A DNA stretch of 64,000 nucleotides. It comes from Kondoa malvinella (taxonomy: Eukaryota; Basidiomycota; Agaricostilbomycetes; Agaricostilbales; Kondoaceae). Each line of letters begins with the position of its first letter. Within the stretch, counting starts at the first letter, position 1. Of this stretch, positions 11,559 to 23,115 are shown piece by piece. The notes beneath the pieces were generated by a model. That model had not been told where the DNA came from. It saw only the letters and a list, made by a program, of their open reading frames with translations, and did not search any database. The translations under genes were made by a program, and so were the position numbers. Location of the stretch: positions 895,369 to 959,368 of the forward strand of contig BCIM01000002.1 in assembly GCA_039545315.1 (NCBI GenBank), read 5' to 3'.

Positions 11559-11727
11559 ATGTTTAAAGGCTATAGGTTATCTATTTTGTCATAGTATACG
11601 AATGCGAACGAAATGCACTTCTCTTGAACTATCCTTTGATTGATTGATGATCTGCTTGAACATATTGTCTGAACATATTGGTCTATGATATTTGGATCTT
11701 TCTATCGTCATTGCATTCGTTTGCCCT

Positions 11728-14700
11728 CTAGCTGGTATACCATTGCCTCTTGAGCTTTCTCGCTTGTACCTGTACAGCGTGTCAGCCCATCGAAGTACCA
11801 ATCCGATGGTCAACTTACCATTGGTTGAGTGATTGCTATTCCGCCAAAGAGACCAGCTAGAACAAGCACAAGTTGAAGCTTGTTAAAGTCTTCGCTCAAC
11901 ACATCGAATGTGTTTGATGGCGCTACTCGAGCAGCTAGCAGATCCAGACCGTGCGACAAGACGAGCGACGTGCTCTCCAAGATCGTCGAAGTAGCTGACA
12001 TTGCTGCTTTGCGCGGTGAGAGCAAAGCGGCATTTTGCGAGAGAATGGTCCTGGGATCTGCTGGAAGTAGAGGATCGTAAGGTATGAGCTGTTCTTCAAT
12101 CTCGAGCTTTGTCGGTTTGGATGTTGGCCGACGAGGGTCTAGTAATCGTCTCGACAGACTGATGAGCGCTCCTTGATCATTGGTGACTGGATACAAGTCA
12201 GCGCAGTCGTCCACTTCTGACCAAATCACCTACTTAGCAAATTCTTGGTAGGGATTCCGCGCGCAGTCATGGTCGTCGAAAGACCCTTGATGATGTAAGG
12301 TGCGACGAAAGCCTGCGAGTAAGCCAAGATCTGATCTTGCTTAGCATAGCTGCTGCCCTCCCTGAAAGCATGCTTTTAGTCCATATAAAACAACTCAATC
12401 AGAGAGCACCTACTTCATGATGGGCGGCGTCGGCGCTTTCTTGCTCTTCTTTTTCTTTGGCAAAAGTGGCTTGTTGTAAAAGTCGACAGATACCACTCGA
12501 GACATTTTGCCAAGGCCATGCTTCTCGGCGAAAGAGTAGACAAGCCAGTTCTCGGATAAGATGAGCTCGACTGGAGCAGAAGTGATAGCTTCGTCTTGAT
12601 GAGATGCGCTCCAGATTGTCTCGCCTGTTACTGTATCGACGACATAGATGGCTATACTGCTGTCTGCTGGAGAAATGGTAGAGACAGCGATAAGATGCGG
12701 GTTGAGGTACTTGTAAAGGGTGCTGCGGTCGCCCAAGACCCTTCCAAAGAGAGCGACGGTACCACCAGACTGTTTGGCGATGGAGTGGATGGCTTCACGT
12801 GTTCCAGCAGACAAACCGAAGTTCCACACTTGGCGAGACTTGATGTCATGTAGCTATTGGACATCATGTTAGTAAGACAAGGAACATCTGAAAGGGCGCA
12901 AAGCCTACCTTTGAGTGATCCTCAGGCCAGTTGATCTGGAATCCCTTGATAGCTTTGGCTGATTCTAGTACGTGGTAGAAGAGTGCACTGGAGGGTAGTG
13001 CTGGAGAAGAATCAGGTAGACCAGAGATGACATGCACCTGATAGCGTGTGAGCTGCAGCACAGACCGGAAGAGTAGACAATACCTTATGAGATGCATCCA
13101 CTACCGCCAAGGAGGTAGCTGGTTGGCCTGGTGATGCTGGCAGTGCAAATGCGGACAGAATGAAGCCATCAAATAGTTTCTCCGGATTCTGAGTGACTTT
13201 GCCGTTGATCGGGTTCAAGCGGAAGACGACAGCTTCACTGTGATTCTGCAAAGTCAAGCAAACAGCTTAGTTAGCAAAGGACAAATGCTTGCTAGGATTG
13301 CCTACCTGTGCATCTGATACTTCACCAACAGCCAACAAGCTCTTGTGCGGCTGCACTGCTTTGTCTTCATCGAGAACCAACAGCTTCTTCCACTCGACTC
13401 TCTTTCCTTCAGGCACTACCAAACTCTCCCAGACAACAGGCATATGCCCTTTACCCAGTACATCAATACCAAACACTTTCCCGCCCTTACTAGCCAACAC
13501 GGCCAATTTCTTGAACCCGAAACTTCTCGTCAACCAATCCTGACCGTCATCCGCTTGAGGTGCGAACCACTTCTGGGGCGCTTTGACGGTTTCCCAATCC
13601 AGATTCAACGCTTTCTGGACGACCGAAGTAACATGTCGCTGCCATCGATCAACATAACCTTCGACCAAAGGACGTCCGCTCGTTCCCCTCTTTGCGCTCA
13701 CATCCACCCAAGCAACGCTCTCGTCACTCAAATCAGCCAACCCTAGCTCCACCCTCCATTGAGCTTGTTTCTCATTACTGGTTGACGAAATCCACATTTG
13801 CAAGCTACCCGTTGTAGTGAGGAAAACGCTTCTAGCCAATCGAGAAGAATGAGGGTTCTTGTGTTCGACTTCATCTTCCGGTGGTGGGATTTGAGCAAGT
13901 TCGGTAGTGATCATTGGAGTGAAGAGACCGTGTTCTGAAGCGAGATACGGGAAGGAAGAGCCAGTAACGAACCCTTTTGCTGAAAGGGAAGTGGATGTTG
14001 AAGTGTAGGTTGAGCCTAGGGCGAGACCGAGGTTCTGAGAATAGTGTAAGCGAGTGACGTGTATTTCGGATGAGCGATCAATGATGCCGTTGTAGACTGC
14101 GTTAGGGATCTATGGAACAGGTCAGCTAGTGAGACCTCGGATTGAAAGATAGACTGACAGCTTCGGCAAAGTCCCAAGCTTGTTCAATCTCGCATGACTC
14201 TGCATCCTTGAAACGCAGCACTGAAGCAGCGCCATTCTTCTTGCTTGCTAAAAAGTAGCCTGCCGACTCCAAGCCTAGAGACCGGATAGAGACGAAGGGG
14301 TTGGTCGAGCTGGTATCTTTGACAGGCTTGTAGATCACGCTCTTACTGGTCGATGGGCAAAAAGACTGGATAGAGAACGATTTTGTGAGATAGGCAAATG
14401 CTGGTAGATTTGGGAAAGCGAGCGCGTCAGTCGAGGCGTCCTCAATGTAGTGCTTGAGTGTATGTGGCTGGGCGCTTAGGATCTCGCCAGTCGCAGAACT
14501 GAAGTCGACGAAGCGAGGATGATTGTCTGAACCGAGCAAAAGTACAGCGTCGGAAACGACCTTGGCTGGAGCGTGCTCGAGTGCAGATTCGGGCAACGCT
14601 TTCGACCATATCAAATCACCATTGGCCGCTTCGAGCTTGTATAGGCTTCTTGATGTCAAGCAGAGCAATCCAGAATTGTGTTCAACGGGTGACACGTCCA

Positions 14701-15070
14701 ACAGAGCTTCTTCAAAGGTGTAATCGCCCAAGAACTGACCAGATACGCCATGCAGGATGGTCACACCGCGAGTAGAGACGAGCACGAGCTTGTCGTGGAT
14801 GGCAATGTAGCGCTTGATGTCTGGCCATTGTAATCTCCAGGTGAACGAGCCATCGCGAGGGCTGATGGAAGCGACCACAGGATCTGAATCTTGCGGATGA
14901 GAGAGTGCGTAGACCGTCACTGGCGCTGAAGGTAAATCTGCAGACTGGTAATGGAAAGCGAGTTGACTGATGTTGGGCGACAACAGCTGTAACTGTCTCA
15001 ATCCGTCGTAGGCCAAGGCAGGCAGTACGACCTGTGCTACCAGAAGAGCGGCACCTGTCAGCAGCATCAT
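11728..15070 (-). CDS. EMC1: ER membrane protein complex subunit 1
   Basis: Largest lumenal subunit of the ER membrane protein complex, which inserts and stabilises transmembrane segments. ATG at 15070 opens a signal peptide (MMLLTGAALLVAQVVLPALA) followed by a PQQ-like beta-propeller: GSFTWRLQWPD, WSASHQDE and similar blade ends. The C-terminal DUF1620 region is clear: KYLNPHLIAV, then LVYSFAEKHG, NDQGALISLSRRLLDPRRP and YDPLLPADPRTILSQN. A single membrane anchor LQLVLVLAGLFGGIAITQPM precedes the last small exon (QARKLKRQW), which stops at 11728 after a GTAAGT intron. Around eight introns break the gene. Order, signal peptide and final anchor all fit EMC1 of usual size. Confidence 0.93.
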
Positions 15071-15156
15071 TCCCTGGAGGCGCAAAAGCTGGCTGATGGT
15101 GATCAAACTGCTTTAACTGTTGGACACGTGCAGCGAAGTCTCGTGTGTCTCATATT

Positions 15157-15536
15157 TCATCTGTGCTTGACTATTGGCTTCCGTCTGTATTCAGCCGGCG
15201 TATCAAAGGCCGTCCTCCCCTTCTTTGGATCAAGTCCACCCTCTTTGGCTTTGGTCTCTTCTATCGTTATCTGCCCTCTTGCAAACGAGCGGCTCGTCGT
15301 ATTCACCAGGTTGCTCGTCTTGGCAGTGCATAGCCGGCCATTTCTCGCGAAATGACGTCTCTGTTGTCCTTGCAACAGAGCGATTCAGCGATTTCAGGCT
15401 TTCCCAGACTTCTATCTCGCCAGAAATTGCAGAGTAGTCGCTGGTAAGAGGGGACTTACACTTTTCCCTTCACTGTACGCGGGCAAGGCATCGAATTTGG
15501 CAACCTTTTGTCAAGGGATCGCACATGTTCTGCCAT
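15157..15536 (-). CDS. Small hypothetical gene, three exons
   Basis: ATG at 15536 gives MAEHVRSLDKRLPNSMPC and VKGK, then a strong GTAAGT donor. A 48-nt intron joins to SLGKPEIAESLCCKDNRD. From there the best continuation (GTCATT donor, GGGCAG acceptor) reads ITIEETKAKEGGLDPKKGR, FDTPAEYRRKP and stops at 15157, about 80 codons in all. Another splice choice gives a mitochondrial-presequence-like reading (RRHFARNGR...). I cannot choose between them without transcripts. The gene sits head-to-head with the Q-rich gene at 15700 and just upstream of EMC1. No family recognised. Confidence 0.4.
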
Positions 15537-15597
15537 GCTATCTTTGCCTGTGAGCGAGCCGGTGCTCAGCCTCGCTCCTCTATACAAGCTACCTTTC

Positions 15598-15622
15598 CTC
15601 TCTCTCTCTCTCTCTCTCTCTC
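15598..15622. repeat. CT dinucleotide microsatellite
   Basis: An uninterrupted (CT)n run of 25 nt lies about 78 nt upstream of the ATG at 15700 and probably falls in that gene's promoter or 5' leader. CT-rich blocks next to start sites are common in fungal genes. Confidence 0.9.
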
Positions 15623-15699
15623 CAACAGTTCACCAACAATTCCACCAACCTTCCCAACCTTTGCCGACTCTTGTCCACACCTCACTGCAAATTGCCATA

Positions 15700-16686
15700 A
15701 TGTCATCTCCCACATCCATCCGATCACCGCAGTCGCCAATTGCCTTACCCGACCACTAACAGCGATGTCTCTCAGCAGCAACAAAGGCCGACGCTTCCAA
15801 GCATCGCTTCATTCCTGACTCAGGGTCATACAAATCAACAGCGTCAAACTCCTGCGGTGGTAGAGTTCCCGACAGGTACACCGCCCTCCCGTTCAAGTCA
15901 TCAGATCGTTCCGCCTCCGCCATGGATGCAATCTCAGGCTCATGCACCTCTGTCAAGCATCATTCCACAGTCCCAACCGATTCCGCAGCAATATTTCGGC
16001 TCTGGGCACCATCAGTCAGCAGCGCAAGCAGGCGTCACTAATCCATATGGTCATATCGAGTCTTCCAGTGAAGGGCCAAGGCGTGCTACGCAGCAACAAC
16101 AGCAAGAGTTTGCGCAGGTCGCTCAAGCCTCACGTGGAAATTTGTCTGTACCGCTGTTTTCGAACCCGGCAACGCCTTTAGCAAGTTTTCAAGCTGTCAT
16201 CCAAGAGCAGCTACGACCACATGCAGGACCAGCAAGTCGGATCCCGACGCTCGTTCCGGCCAGACTTTCACGATCGATCGCACGCAAAGGGGTATATGTC
16301 CATCGCATTAGATGTAATTTGTTACTAACAAGGACATCAGGAGAAGCCCAGCTGTGGATTATGCAGACGGCCAGGCCATATGGCTACATCGCCTGATGCT
16401 GGTAGGTGTCTGAAGAAGCCGGGCTATGGCACATAGACTGTAGTGAGTCTGCCTTTCGCAAGATACAATGAGAGCCATTTCTGACGTTTGCATGATACCA
16501 GCGTACGCCTGGTCAACCTGGACAGGTCAGCTTTCACTCTTTGGAATCATTCCGCTGATTTGTTTGCAGTATCAGGACGTTTGTACTGGATGCAAGAGCC
16601 CTACCTGCAGCATCGATGTTCCTGCTGTACACTGCGGCTTCATGAAGGGCGCTCGTAAAGCAAGAGATGCGCTGCCTGCCAAGTAG
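15700..16686 (+). CDS. Gln/Pro-rich protein with Cys motifs, unknown
   Basis: ATG at 15700 gives MSSPTSIRSP, then a 38-nt intron (GTCGCC...CTAACAG) joins in frame to HDVSQQQQRPTLPSIASFL. The long second exon is low complexity: Gln runs, VPPPPW-like proline stretches, SSIIPQSQPIPQQY. After an intron near 16290-16341 a Cys cluster appears: PSCGLCRRPGHMATSPDAG. Two small exons follow (RTPGQPGQ, then YQDVCTGCKSPTCSIDVP) and end in KARDALPAK at 16686. The C-x-x-C pairs and His could bind zinc, but the spacing is not a standard zinc knuckle or GATA finger. The composition suggests a nuclear or RNA-associated protein; this is a guess. Confidence 0.65.
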
Positions 16687-17170
16687 CTTATAGCTTAGAA
16701 GCGTGGCCGAGTATTAAGATGGCCTCGCGAGCGACGACTCTGTATTCTGTGCTTTCATATTACAATCCTTTGCGAGTTCGATCAGACTGGAGAAAGCAGG
16801 GCAGATCACCGAACACCCGCCGCTCTTATCTCTCAGTCAGCCATATCACCTGAGACACTCGCATAGCTCCTCGTAAGAACACTCTCAGACTGTTTGGACC
16901 TAGCCAAGCAATTCCTTTTCAAGTCGACTGAAGAAATTTCTTGAACTTTGCTTTTGTTTGAGCCTGTGCAAGGCTGGCAGTGCAAACAATCATTCGACCA
17001 GCTCGCTTCTCCTTTCCTTCTCTGTATCATACTCGCTCGCTTCCAGCTATCGTAAGCCTTTCACCCGCCTGAATGCACTTGGGCGTTTTATACATTTCGC
17101 GCGTTTTATCAAACAGAACAGCTCGCCCAATCTCAGAAGAAGCTTGCACAAACTCTTTAATCCTTACAAG
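16687..17170. other. Intergenic stretch upstream of carbonic anhydrase
   Basis: No separate gene seen. The reading frame of the carbonic anhydrase stays open upstream of its ATG to about 16958, encoding a basic stretch (RLNALGRFIHFARFIKQN) without an ATG. Confidence 0.5.
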
Positions 17171-18096
17171 ATGGCTCAATCTGCAAAAGATATGATGCGC
17201 TCCCCTTTGGCTGACTATCACGGCGAGAAAGACATGAACGTTCGTTCTTTCGCCCTCATCTATAGCACTGCATATCTGATCTGAACTGGTTTTGACTTAC
17301 AGCCACTGCAAAAGATGCTCGAGTACAACAAAGAATGGGCAGCTCAAGCAGATGCACAACAAATGGCGCAATCCGCAAAAGGTCAATCACCAAAAGTGCT
17401 CTGGCTGGGATGTGCGGATTCTCGTATTCCAGAGAGTTTATTGTGTGGTACTTCGCCTGGTGAAGTCTTTGTCCACGTAGATTCCGTTCTTTTCCCCCTT
17501 TGAACGTGGTTAACGAGCAGGTGGTCGTACAGCGGAACATTGCCAACTGCTTTCACCCCGGAGACCCATCTGCCACTGCCGTACTAGCCTACGCGATCGA
17601 GCACCTCAACGTCGAGCACGTTGTCGTAGTCGGCCATTAGTAAGCCTTATCCCCTTTCCACTCAATTCTGTTCTGACTCTTTCCCAGCGGTTGCGGTGGT
17701 ATCAAAGCAGCCATGTCATCAGCAAAAGAACGCACAGCAACCAAAGAATCCAACTCGAATGGCTACATTCTCCCACCTTCACCAGACGACCAAGGATCCG
17801 CTTCTATAGCTCATTGGCTCGCTCCCATTCGAGCTTTAGCCATTGCTCAACTTCGAGCTCAGAATTCGTCTGAAGTAGATCCGGAAGAAGCGGAAAGAAT
17901 GCTGGTCAGGACGCATTGTTGCGCTCAGGTTAGCAACATTGAGAGCTCGGGAATCGTTGAGAAGGCTGCGAGAGCGGGTAAAAAGATTACGGTCGATGGT
18001 TGGGTGTATGATATCGGTTTGGGAAGGTTGAAGGATCTGGTAAGCTCGAAAAAAGCTTGAAAGAATCAAAGCTGACGGGAGATGCAGAACGTTTGA
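17171..18096 (+). CDS. Beta-class carbonic anhydrase
   Basis: Zinc enzyme that interconverts CO2 and bicarbonate; in fungi it supplies bicarbonate for carboxylation and for CO2 sensing by adenylyl cyclase. ATG at 17171 gives MAQSAKDMMRSPLADYHG. After an intron comes PLQKMLEYNKEWA. The active-site pieces are LGCADSRIPES (zinc Cys and the Asp-Arg dyad), RNIAN, then VVVVGH followed across an intron by YGCGGIKAA, which supplies the zinc His and second Cys. The C-terminus reads VDGWVYDIGLGRLKDL, and a final GTAAGC intron leads to NV and TGA at 18094-18096. Introns lie near 17238, 17478, 17640 and 18040. Length of about 240 residues is normal for the family. A cytosolic location is suggested by the ATG used. 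Confidence 0.93.
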
Positions 18097-18253
18097 GTTA
18101 CAATGAGGCCTCGGTATTCAGTAATAGTAGAGTATGCATAGAACGTCAATGTCAATCAAAGATGGAATAGCATCAAAGCAACATAACGGCCTGGGACTAG
18201 AGTAGAGTCTTGCGAGAGCTTTCCCCTGAACTGAGTGATGTCTCTGACACAAG

Positions 18254-18591
18254 ATGCAAACCGGATCTGATGATGTGAGCGGTCCCGCCTAAGCGATTGG
18301 GCTCTCTAAGCAAACCTTTGCGTGTCAGAGCCCAACTACTGTCGAAGCTCTCGGGAAGATGATCATGCTCATGGGTAGCAATTTGGAAGAGAAGTTGGGC
18401 ATCATGGGTCGCAACTTTGACGAGAAATTGGGCAACATGGGTAGAAACTTTGACGAGAATTTTGAGGATCTTCGCAGGGAGGTGCGCGAAGGGTAAGTCT
18501 ATCTTATCATACTTAAAGGCAAGTCTGATCTCTCACTGACAGTCGTTGCAAGTGCAACGAGCCGCAAGGTTCTACTTCCGATGGGCCATGA
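18254..18591 (+). CDS. Microprotein with three 11-residue repeats
   Basis: A three-exon gene of about 80 codons. ATG at 18254 gives MQTGSDD, then a GTGAGC donor at 18275. The acceptor at 18328 opens SPTTVEALGKMIML. Next are three units MGSNLEEKLGI, MGRNFDEKLGN and MGRNFDENFED, encoded by 33-nt units at 18371, 18404 and 18437, then LRREVREG. A GTAAGT donor at 18493 and an acceptor at 18542 lead to RCKCNEPQGSTSDGP and TGA at 18589-18591. All phases fit. The repeats predict one amphipathic or coiled helix with charged and hydrophobic faces; a C-x-C follows. No family known to me. It lies 160 nt after carbonic anhydrase on the same strand. Confidence 0.6.
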
Positions 18592-19197
18592 AGCTGTGCG
18601 TTCTTTCGAGCAAGGTTCTCCTTGAATGCTGACCAGACACAAGCTCGAACAGGATATCACCATCTTGTAATACCGTAGCAGATATTCGGCGAGGGCTTTC
18701 GTTGTATCGCTGCCTCATTCCTCCACCTCCACGGCCTTCATGTGCCGCCTTTGTATGTCGTGCAGGTTCGAGAATGATCCGTACGCTGCCAAACGACGGT
18801 TGTTGATGATCTCGCAATCCTTTTCATCAAGATTGATGCATGTGATAGTGGGAAACGCTCAATAGCTCTCAATCTCAAATCAGAAGAAGGTCTCGCTATC
18901 GCGCTCAGCACAGTAGCAGAAGTATGTTGGGCAGGCAGGAAGAACCGAGAGAATGTTTACGGACGATATACTCTTTGTGAAGGGCAGTAGGGATAGGACA
19001 AGTATCAAGACAAGAAGAGACAGCAAGTGTGCAGCGAAAGGTCCGCGATGCAAAATCAAAAACAGAACCCTCTCGAGCGTAGAGATCGTAGTGCAAGCTG
19101 CCCAAACTATTGATCTTTTCCCCTCTGAGGCATGACGTGAATCGATCAGCTATCAGACAACATCAGCATTGAGTGAATGGGAGTAGTGACGGGAGAC
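18592..19197. other. Intergenic stretch between microprotein and uS4
   Basis: The 3' ends of two genes converge here. I see no conserved reading frame on either strand and no tRNA-like arms. Confidence 0.5.
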
Positions 19198-20066
19198 TCA
19201 CTCTTCCTCCTCCTCTTCCTCGTCACCGCCCTTTTCAGCTGCTGCTGCTGCCTTTGCTCTCTTCCTCTTTGTTCGGCCTGCTCCTCCTCCGCCGAATGGC
19301 GATGATAGGGCAAAGTCAATGTGCTGTTCGAAGAGTAGATCCCTAATGAGACAAGTCTCAAAGCTAGAGTAAAGTGACGAACCTTTTGTGAATCTAGACG
19401 GACAACGAAAGATGGGACGTTGACAATTTGCTTGCCGACTCTGTTCATCGATCCAGGGGACATCAGTCACAGACTGAAACTCCAAGCTGAAAACGAACCT
19501 GATGTGTCTCTGGCGGATGAGGACTCTGGCGTGATGGATGGATTTAGCGAGACCAGATTTGAAGACTTGAGTCTGAAGACGGCGTTCTAAGAAATCTTCT
19601 ACCTTCAAGGCGAGGCAGTAATCGAGACGCATGCGAGTTTCGTCGAGCACACCAATTCGTACCAGACGTCTGTATGCACTCTGCCTAAGCAAAATCCAAC
19701 ATGCCGCACTTGGCCGAGACCAACCTGATCAAAGCGTTACCCTCGAACAATCTCTTGGGGTCTTTGTCTTCCAACTTGAGCAGTTCACGAGCAGCACGAC
19801 GAATTTTAGACAGGGTCAAAGAAATGCGCCAAATTTCGCGCTTGTTCTTGAGACCGTATTCACCGGCTAGCTTGAGTTCGGCATCGAGACGAGGACTAGA
19901 ATAACCATAAGGCTCTAGGACTAGGTGTCTAAGCTAGTTCTTGGGGACGTACGCCTCGAATGGACGCCTGGGAACTTTCTGTTATGCGAGTCAGATCATC
20001 GCACATGATACAGTATAGATTGAGGCTTACAGCTACTTTTGAGTGAGCTCTGGGTGCAGAGACCAT
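19198..20066 (-). CDS. RPS9: Cytosolic ribosomal protein uS4 (yeast S9)
   Basis: Small-subunit ribosomal protein that binds 18S rRNA early in assembly and sits at the mRNA entry site. ATG at 20066 gives [12 protein letters not shown]. After introns come [43 protein letters not shown], then the S4 RNA-binding region: [51 protein letters not shown]. The C-terminus is Ala/Gly/Lys rich and ends in a run of seven Glu before TGA at 19198. The acidic tail is longer than in yeast S9 but common in fungi. It shares its upstream region with eL21, which fits coordinated expression. Confidence 0.96.
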
Positions 20067-20777
20067 GTTGGATTAGCTGAAGTGTGTCGGAAAGGTACAG
20101 GTGCAGGCTGTTTTCAAGGGCTTTATTAATTCCTGCTGTTGTCTGATCTGGGTATGAAGCGCACGAGGATGCAGCTGTCTTTCTTCTGTCCTTGGGGTCT
20201 CAGAGGGGTTCGAAGGGAGATCGCTCTCTCTCATTCTGCGAAATCATCAACTTTTCTCGACTTGCGGGTCAAAGAAATATTTTTCGACTCTCTGCCTCGA
20301 ACTTGTCTTTTGAAGTTGACGATCCTCTCTTTGTGACAGCTTTCGCCCACTTTCAACTCCGTAAGTCACTGTTCCGCTGTGCCCTGTCAACGTCAAGCCA
20401 GAGCAATTATCAACGTATACCCAAAAAGTGATACCGCACGCATGAAAATTTCTACGTCAATAGCCTGTATCGCTCTACTCGCGAGCTGCCTCTAAGTCTC
20501 CTACATCGAGGCCGGCCTGTTGAATCGCTTATATAGCAAAACGCTGCAGCAACATGAGCGATATTGGTGGAATCGGCCATGCGAAGTGTTGGCTGAAGGC
20601 TATCATACCCGCACAATCAAGTTGCTGCTGTCAATTATACTCAGCACCAGGCCGCAGACCTGTGTCCAGCCTATATCAACAGCCTATCGCAGAATTCCAA
20701 ACAAGCCCCAAAGTCTACAAGAACCTTTCGCTGACTCCTCTTTATCTCTTCACAGACCCCAGTAAAACACCTACAAA
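20067..20777. promoter_or_regulatory. Shared divergent upstream region of two ribosomal protein genes
   Basis: 711 nt separate the start codons of uS4 (minus) and eL21 (plus). The stretch has no convincing gene; an open frame from 20554 runs into the eL21 exon out of frame and looks like leader sequence. I could not identify a known ribosomal-protein promoter box by eye. Confidence 0.55.
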
Positions 20778-21558
20778 ATGCCACACTCTTTCGGTTACCG
20801 GGCTAGGACCCGTGACATGTTCAAGCGTGGCTTCAAGCAGAACGGTCCTATCAGACTTTCGACCTACCTTCGCGCTTACCACGTTGGCGACATTGTCGAC
20901 ATCAAGGCCAACGCTGCTGAACAGAAGGGCATGGTCAGCTTTCCTGATTACTCCGAATCAATCCTGTATTGATGGGCTCGAGGGAATGACAGCCTCACAA
21001 ATACTACCACGGCAGAACGGGCATTGTGTACAACGTCACCCCAAGAGCCGTTGGTGTCATCATTCACAAGGTCGTTGGTAACCGCTACATGGAGAAGAGG
21101 GTTAACTTGAGGGTCGAGCACGGTTAGTCAGATCGTCGCAAGTCTGCATTCATTTGCTAATTGACAATTGTTTGCTAACAGTCAAGCACTCCAAGTGCAG
21201 AGACGGTTCGTGACGATAGACTGAGCTTGGGCTTTGTGCTTATTTCTCGTCATTTTCCACGAACAGATTTCCTTAACCGAGTAAAGGAGAACGCCCTGAA
21301 GAAGAAGGAGGCCAAGGAGAAGGGCGGTGAGTGTCACGCATATCTCTATGTCGTCCAGACATTGAGCCTCTGCGATTCATTCACAGAACACGTCCAGCTC
21401 AAGCGTCTGCCTGCTGCACCAAGAGAAGCCCGCACCATCGCTGTTACCCCTGCAACAAAACCAGAGACTATCGTCGCTCTGCCTTACGAGACGTGCGTAT
21501 TCCTGCGAGCTTTGATGTATATCTTCTAACCCTCTTGGATATCTACAGTTTCATCTAA
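20778..21558 (+). CDS. RPL21: Cytosolic ribosomal protein eL21
   Basis: Large-subunit protein next to the 5S rRNA region. ATG at 20778 opens [39 protein letters not shown] and EQKGM. After an intron come [60 protein letters not shown]. Then follow [26 protein letters not shown] and LPYETFI. Introns lie near 20935-20990, 21124-21180, 21204-21266, 21327-21387 and 21493-21548. The final exon supplies only T, F, I and TAA at 21556-21558. This is the expected eL21 length, about 160 residues. Confidence 0.96.
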
Positions 21559-21856
21559 TCGTCTTGTGTTTGGGCGACTGCGGTGGGTGTATGGTTGGAA
21601 GTACTGCATGGGTCAATGTACTACAACTATATCTCTCAATGCAGTCTCGAGGTAGCATGTTTCTGACATCTCAGTCGACCGAGCATGTGTGAACAACTGT
21701 ATGATTCTTTTAGGCCAAATAAAAAGGCTATGCTAGTGTTCCTATACCATACAATCTCCCTCGTAACATCCTTTGCGTACGCCTGCCTAATCTCTGAGAC
21801 CGCTAGCATCCTTCTATCGTCAGCCAAGACGTGACACAGACACGAATGGAGACGCA

Positions 21857-22332
21857 CTAAAGCTCCTCCTTAGTCTGCAGACCCAACTCCTTCCTGATGC
21901 CCTCAGTCTCCTTCAAGTATTCAGCATACTGTCCCTTGTTTTCGACTTTTTCCTTCAACCCTTCAAAGATCCTGACAGCCGTTGAAAAGTCATTCACCCT
22001 TCTGCTCGCCTTTAGAGCCGATTCGACCACATTCGTCGCCGGTACCAAATCGTACGCAAAGCAGTTGTTGAGACCACGTTGAAGTTCAAACAAGTCGTCA
22101 ACGGAATCGAAAAATTTCGCATAGCGAGCGTTGAAAGCTTCATAGGATTCTGCTTCGTGACCTGCGTCGTGGGCTAGTCTGATGCCTGTGTGTTCAAATA
22201 ATGAGTTTGATAGCCGAATTGAGCGAGTGTGAGATAGAACGAACCGCCTAATCTGAATGGCTGGGCAATGTATGAAGGTTTCGCGGCTAGAGGTGCTAAG
22301 CGAGCACGAGCGACTGCACGGAGGACGACCAT
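21857..22332 (-). CDS. COX6: Cytochrome c oxidase subunit 6 (mammalian COX5A family)
   Basis: Matrix-facing nuclear-encoded subunit of complex IV. ATG at 22332 gives a basic presequence (MVVLRAVARARLAPLAAKPS). A GTTCGT donor then leads to IRLAHDAGHEAESYEAF, NARYAKFFDSVDDLFELQRG, LNNCFAYDLVPATNVVESAL, KASRRVNDFSTAVRIFEGLK and LKETEGIRKELG. The stop is at 21857. These are the standard COX5A/COX6 landmarks, and the length fits. It is convergent with eL21. Confidence 0.95.
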
Positions 22333-23115
22333 CTTTGAGGCTGAGTTGACTGTTTCGGGTAAAGCAGCTTCAAGGGAATTGACAATCGGACAGAGGCCGA
22401 TAGGTACTCGATAGGTTGGCGAGCAGCGACCAAGGAAGGACTCGTATGTGCTCTAGTGTCTATGTGAACGCTCTTCGACTCCGTCACTGAGGCGCGACAG
22501 CTGTATTCGAGCGCATTTCTTGTCGCTTTCGCGCTGCATCGGGATCTGTCTTCTGCCCTTCTTGCGTGATGCTTGCATCTGTTCTGTCTATCTTGTTTCT
22601 GCTGTCAATTCCTTCTTCATCTTTTGCACCAATCTCTGTGTTTTCCAGGTCATACAGACTGGTCTCAAATGCGCACCCGACCGCAGGTCTATGCGTCTCT
22701 TGTACTATGGCATGTGGCTACACTCGCGTTTGAGATATCTCGCTCCTTTGCTCTATCTCGCATACTTTGAGAACAGAAGGAACGATATGTTCATACTTGT
22801 TCCTGAACCGACTACGTCTGCAAGCAATGACTTGGGTTGAGGCATTGGCCAGGCGATGGACTTGAATAATCATCGGAGTAGTCCGTCCAAAAGAAGCGAC
22901 GTTATAGGGTGAAGTCAAGGAGGAGGAAGAACAGCAGCATGTTGCAGCTGAAGAAATGGGCAGGTTGCATCGCTGACCGAAGTTTCGATGAGGAGAAAGT
23001 TGCTGCGAGGAGGAAGAGAAAACCGGGGAAGGCTAGGGTCATTGCTCGTTGTATAATCGTCATGTTGCTACATTGTATATGTTTCTGTACAAGTGAGAGA
23101 ATGGAAAGCATAAAC
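22333..23115. other. Intergenic stretch with overlapping short open frames
   Basis: Plus-strand frames around 22570-22840 are open in three phases (one with a signal-like start at 22567, another with YGMWLHSRLRYLAPLLYLAY), so none stands out. A basic stretch near 22920-23050 is likewise unsupported. No gene called. Confidence 0.4.

Noticed and set aside
16695..16800. tRNA-like A-box (GTGGCCGAGT) with a TTCGATC further on
   Set aside because: The acceptor ends do not pair, the T-stem does not pair and no anticodon arm forms.
20554..21081. 175-codon plus-strand frame over the eL21 start
   Set aside because: It is out of frame with eL21, which is certain; the overlap is a shadow.
22567..22840. 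Small secreted or membrane peptide genes upstream of COX6
   Set aside because: Three frames are open over the same stretch and none has splice or motif support.
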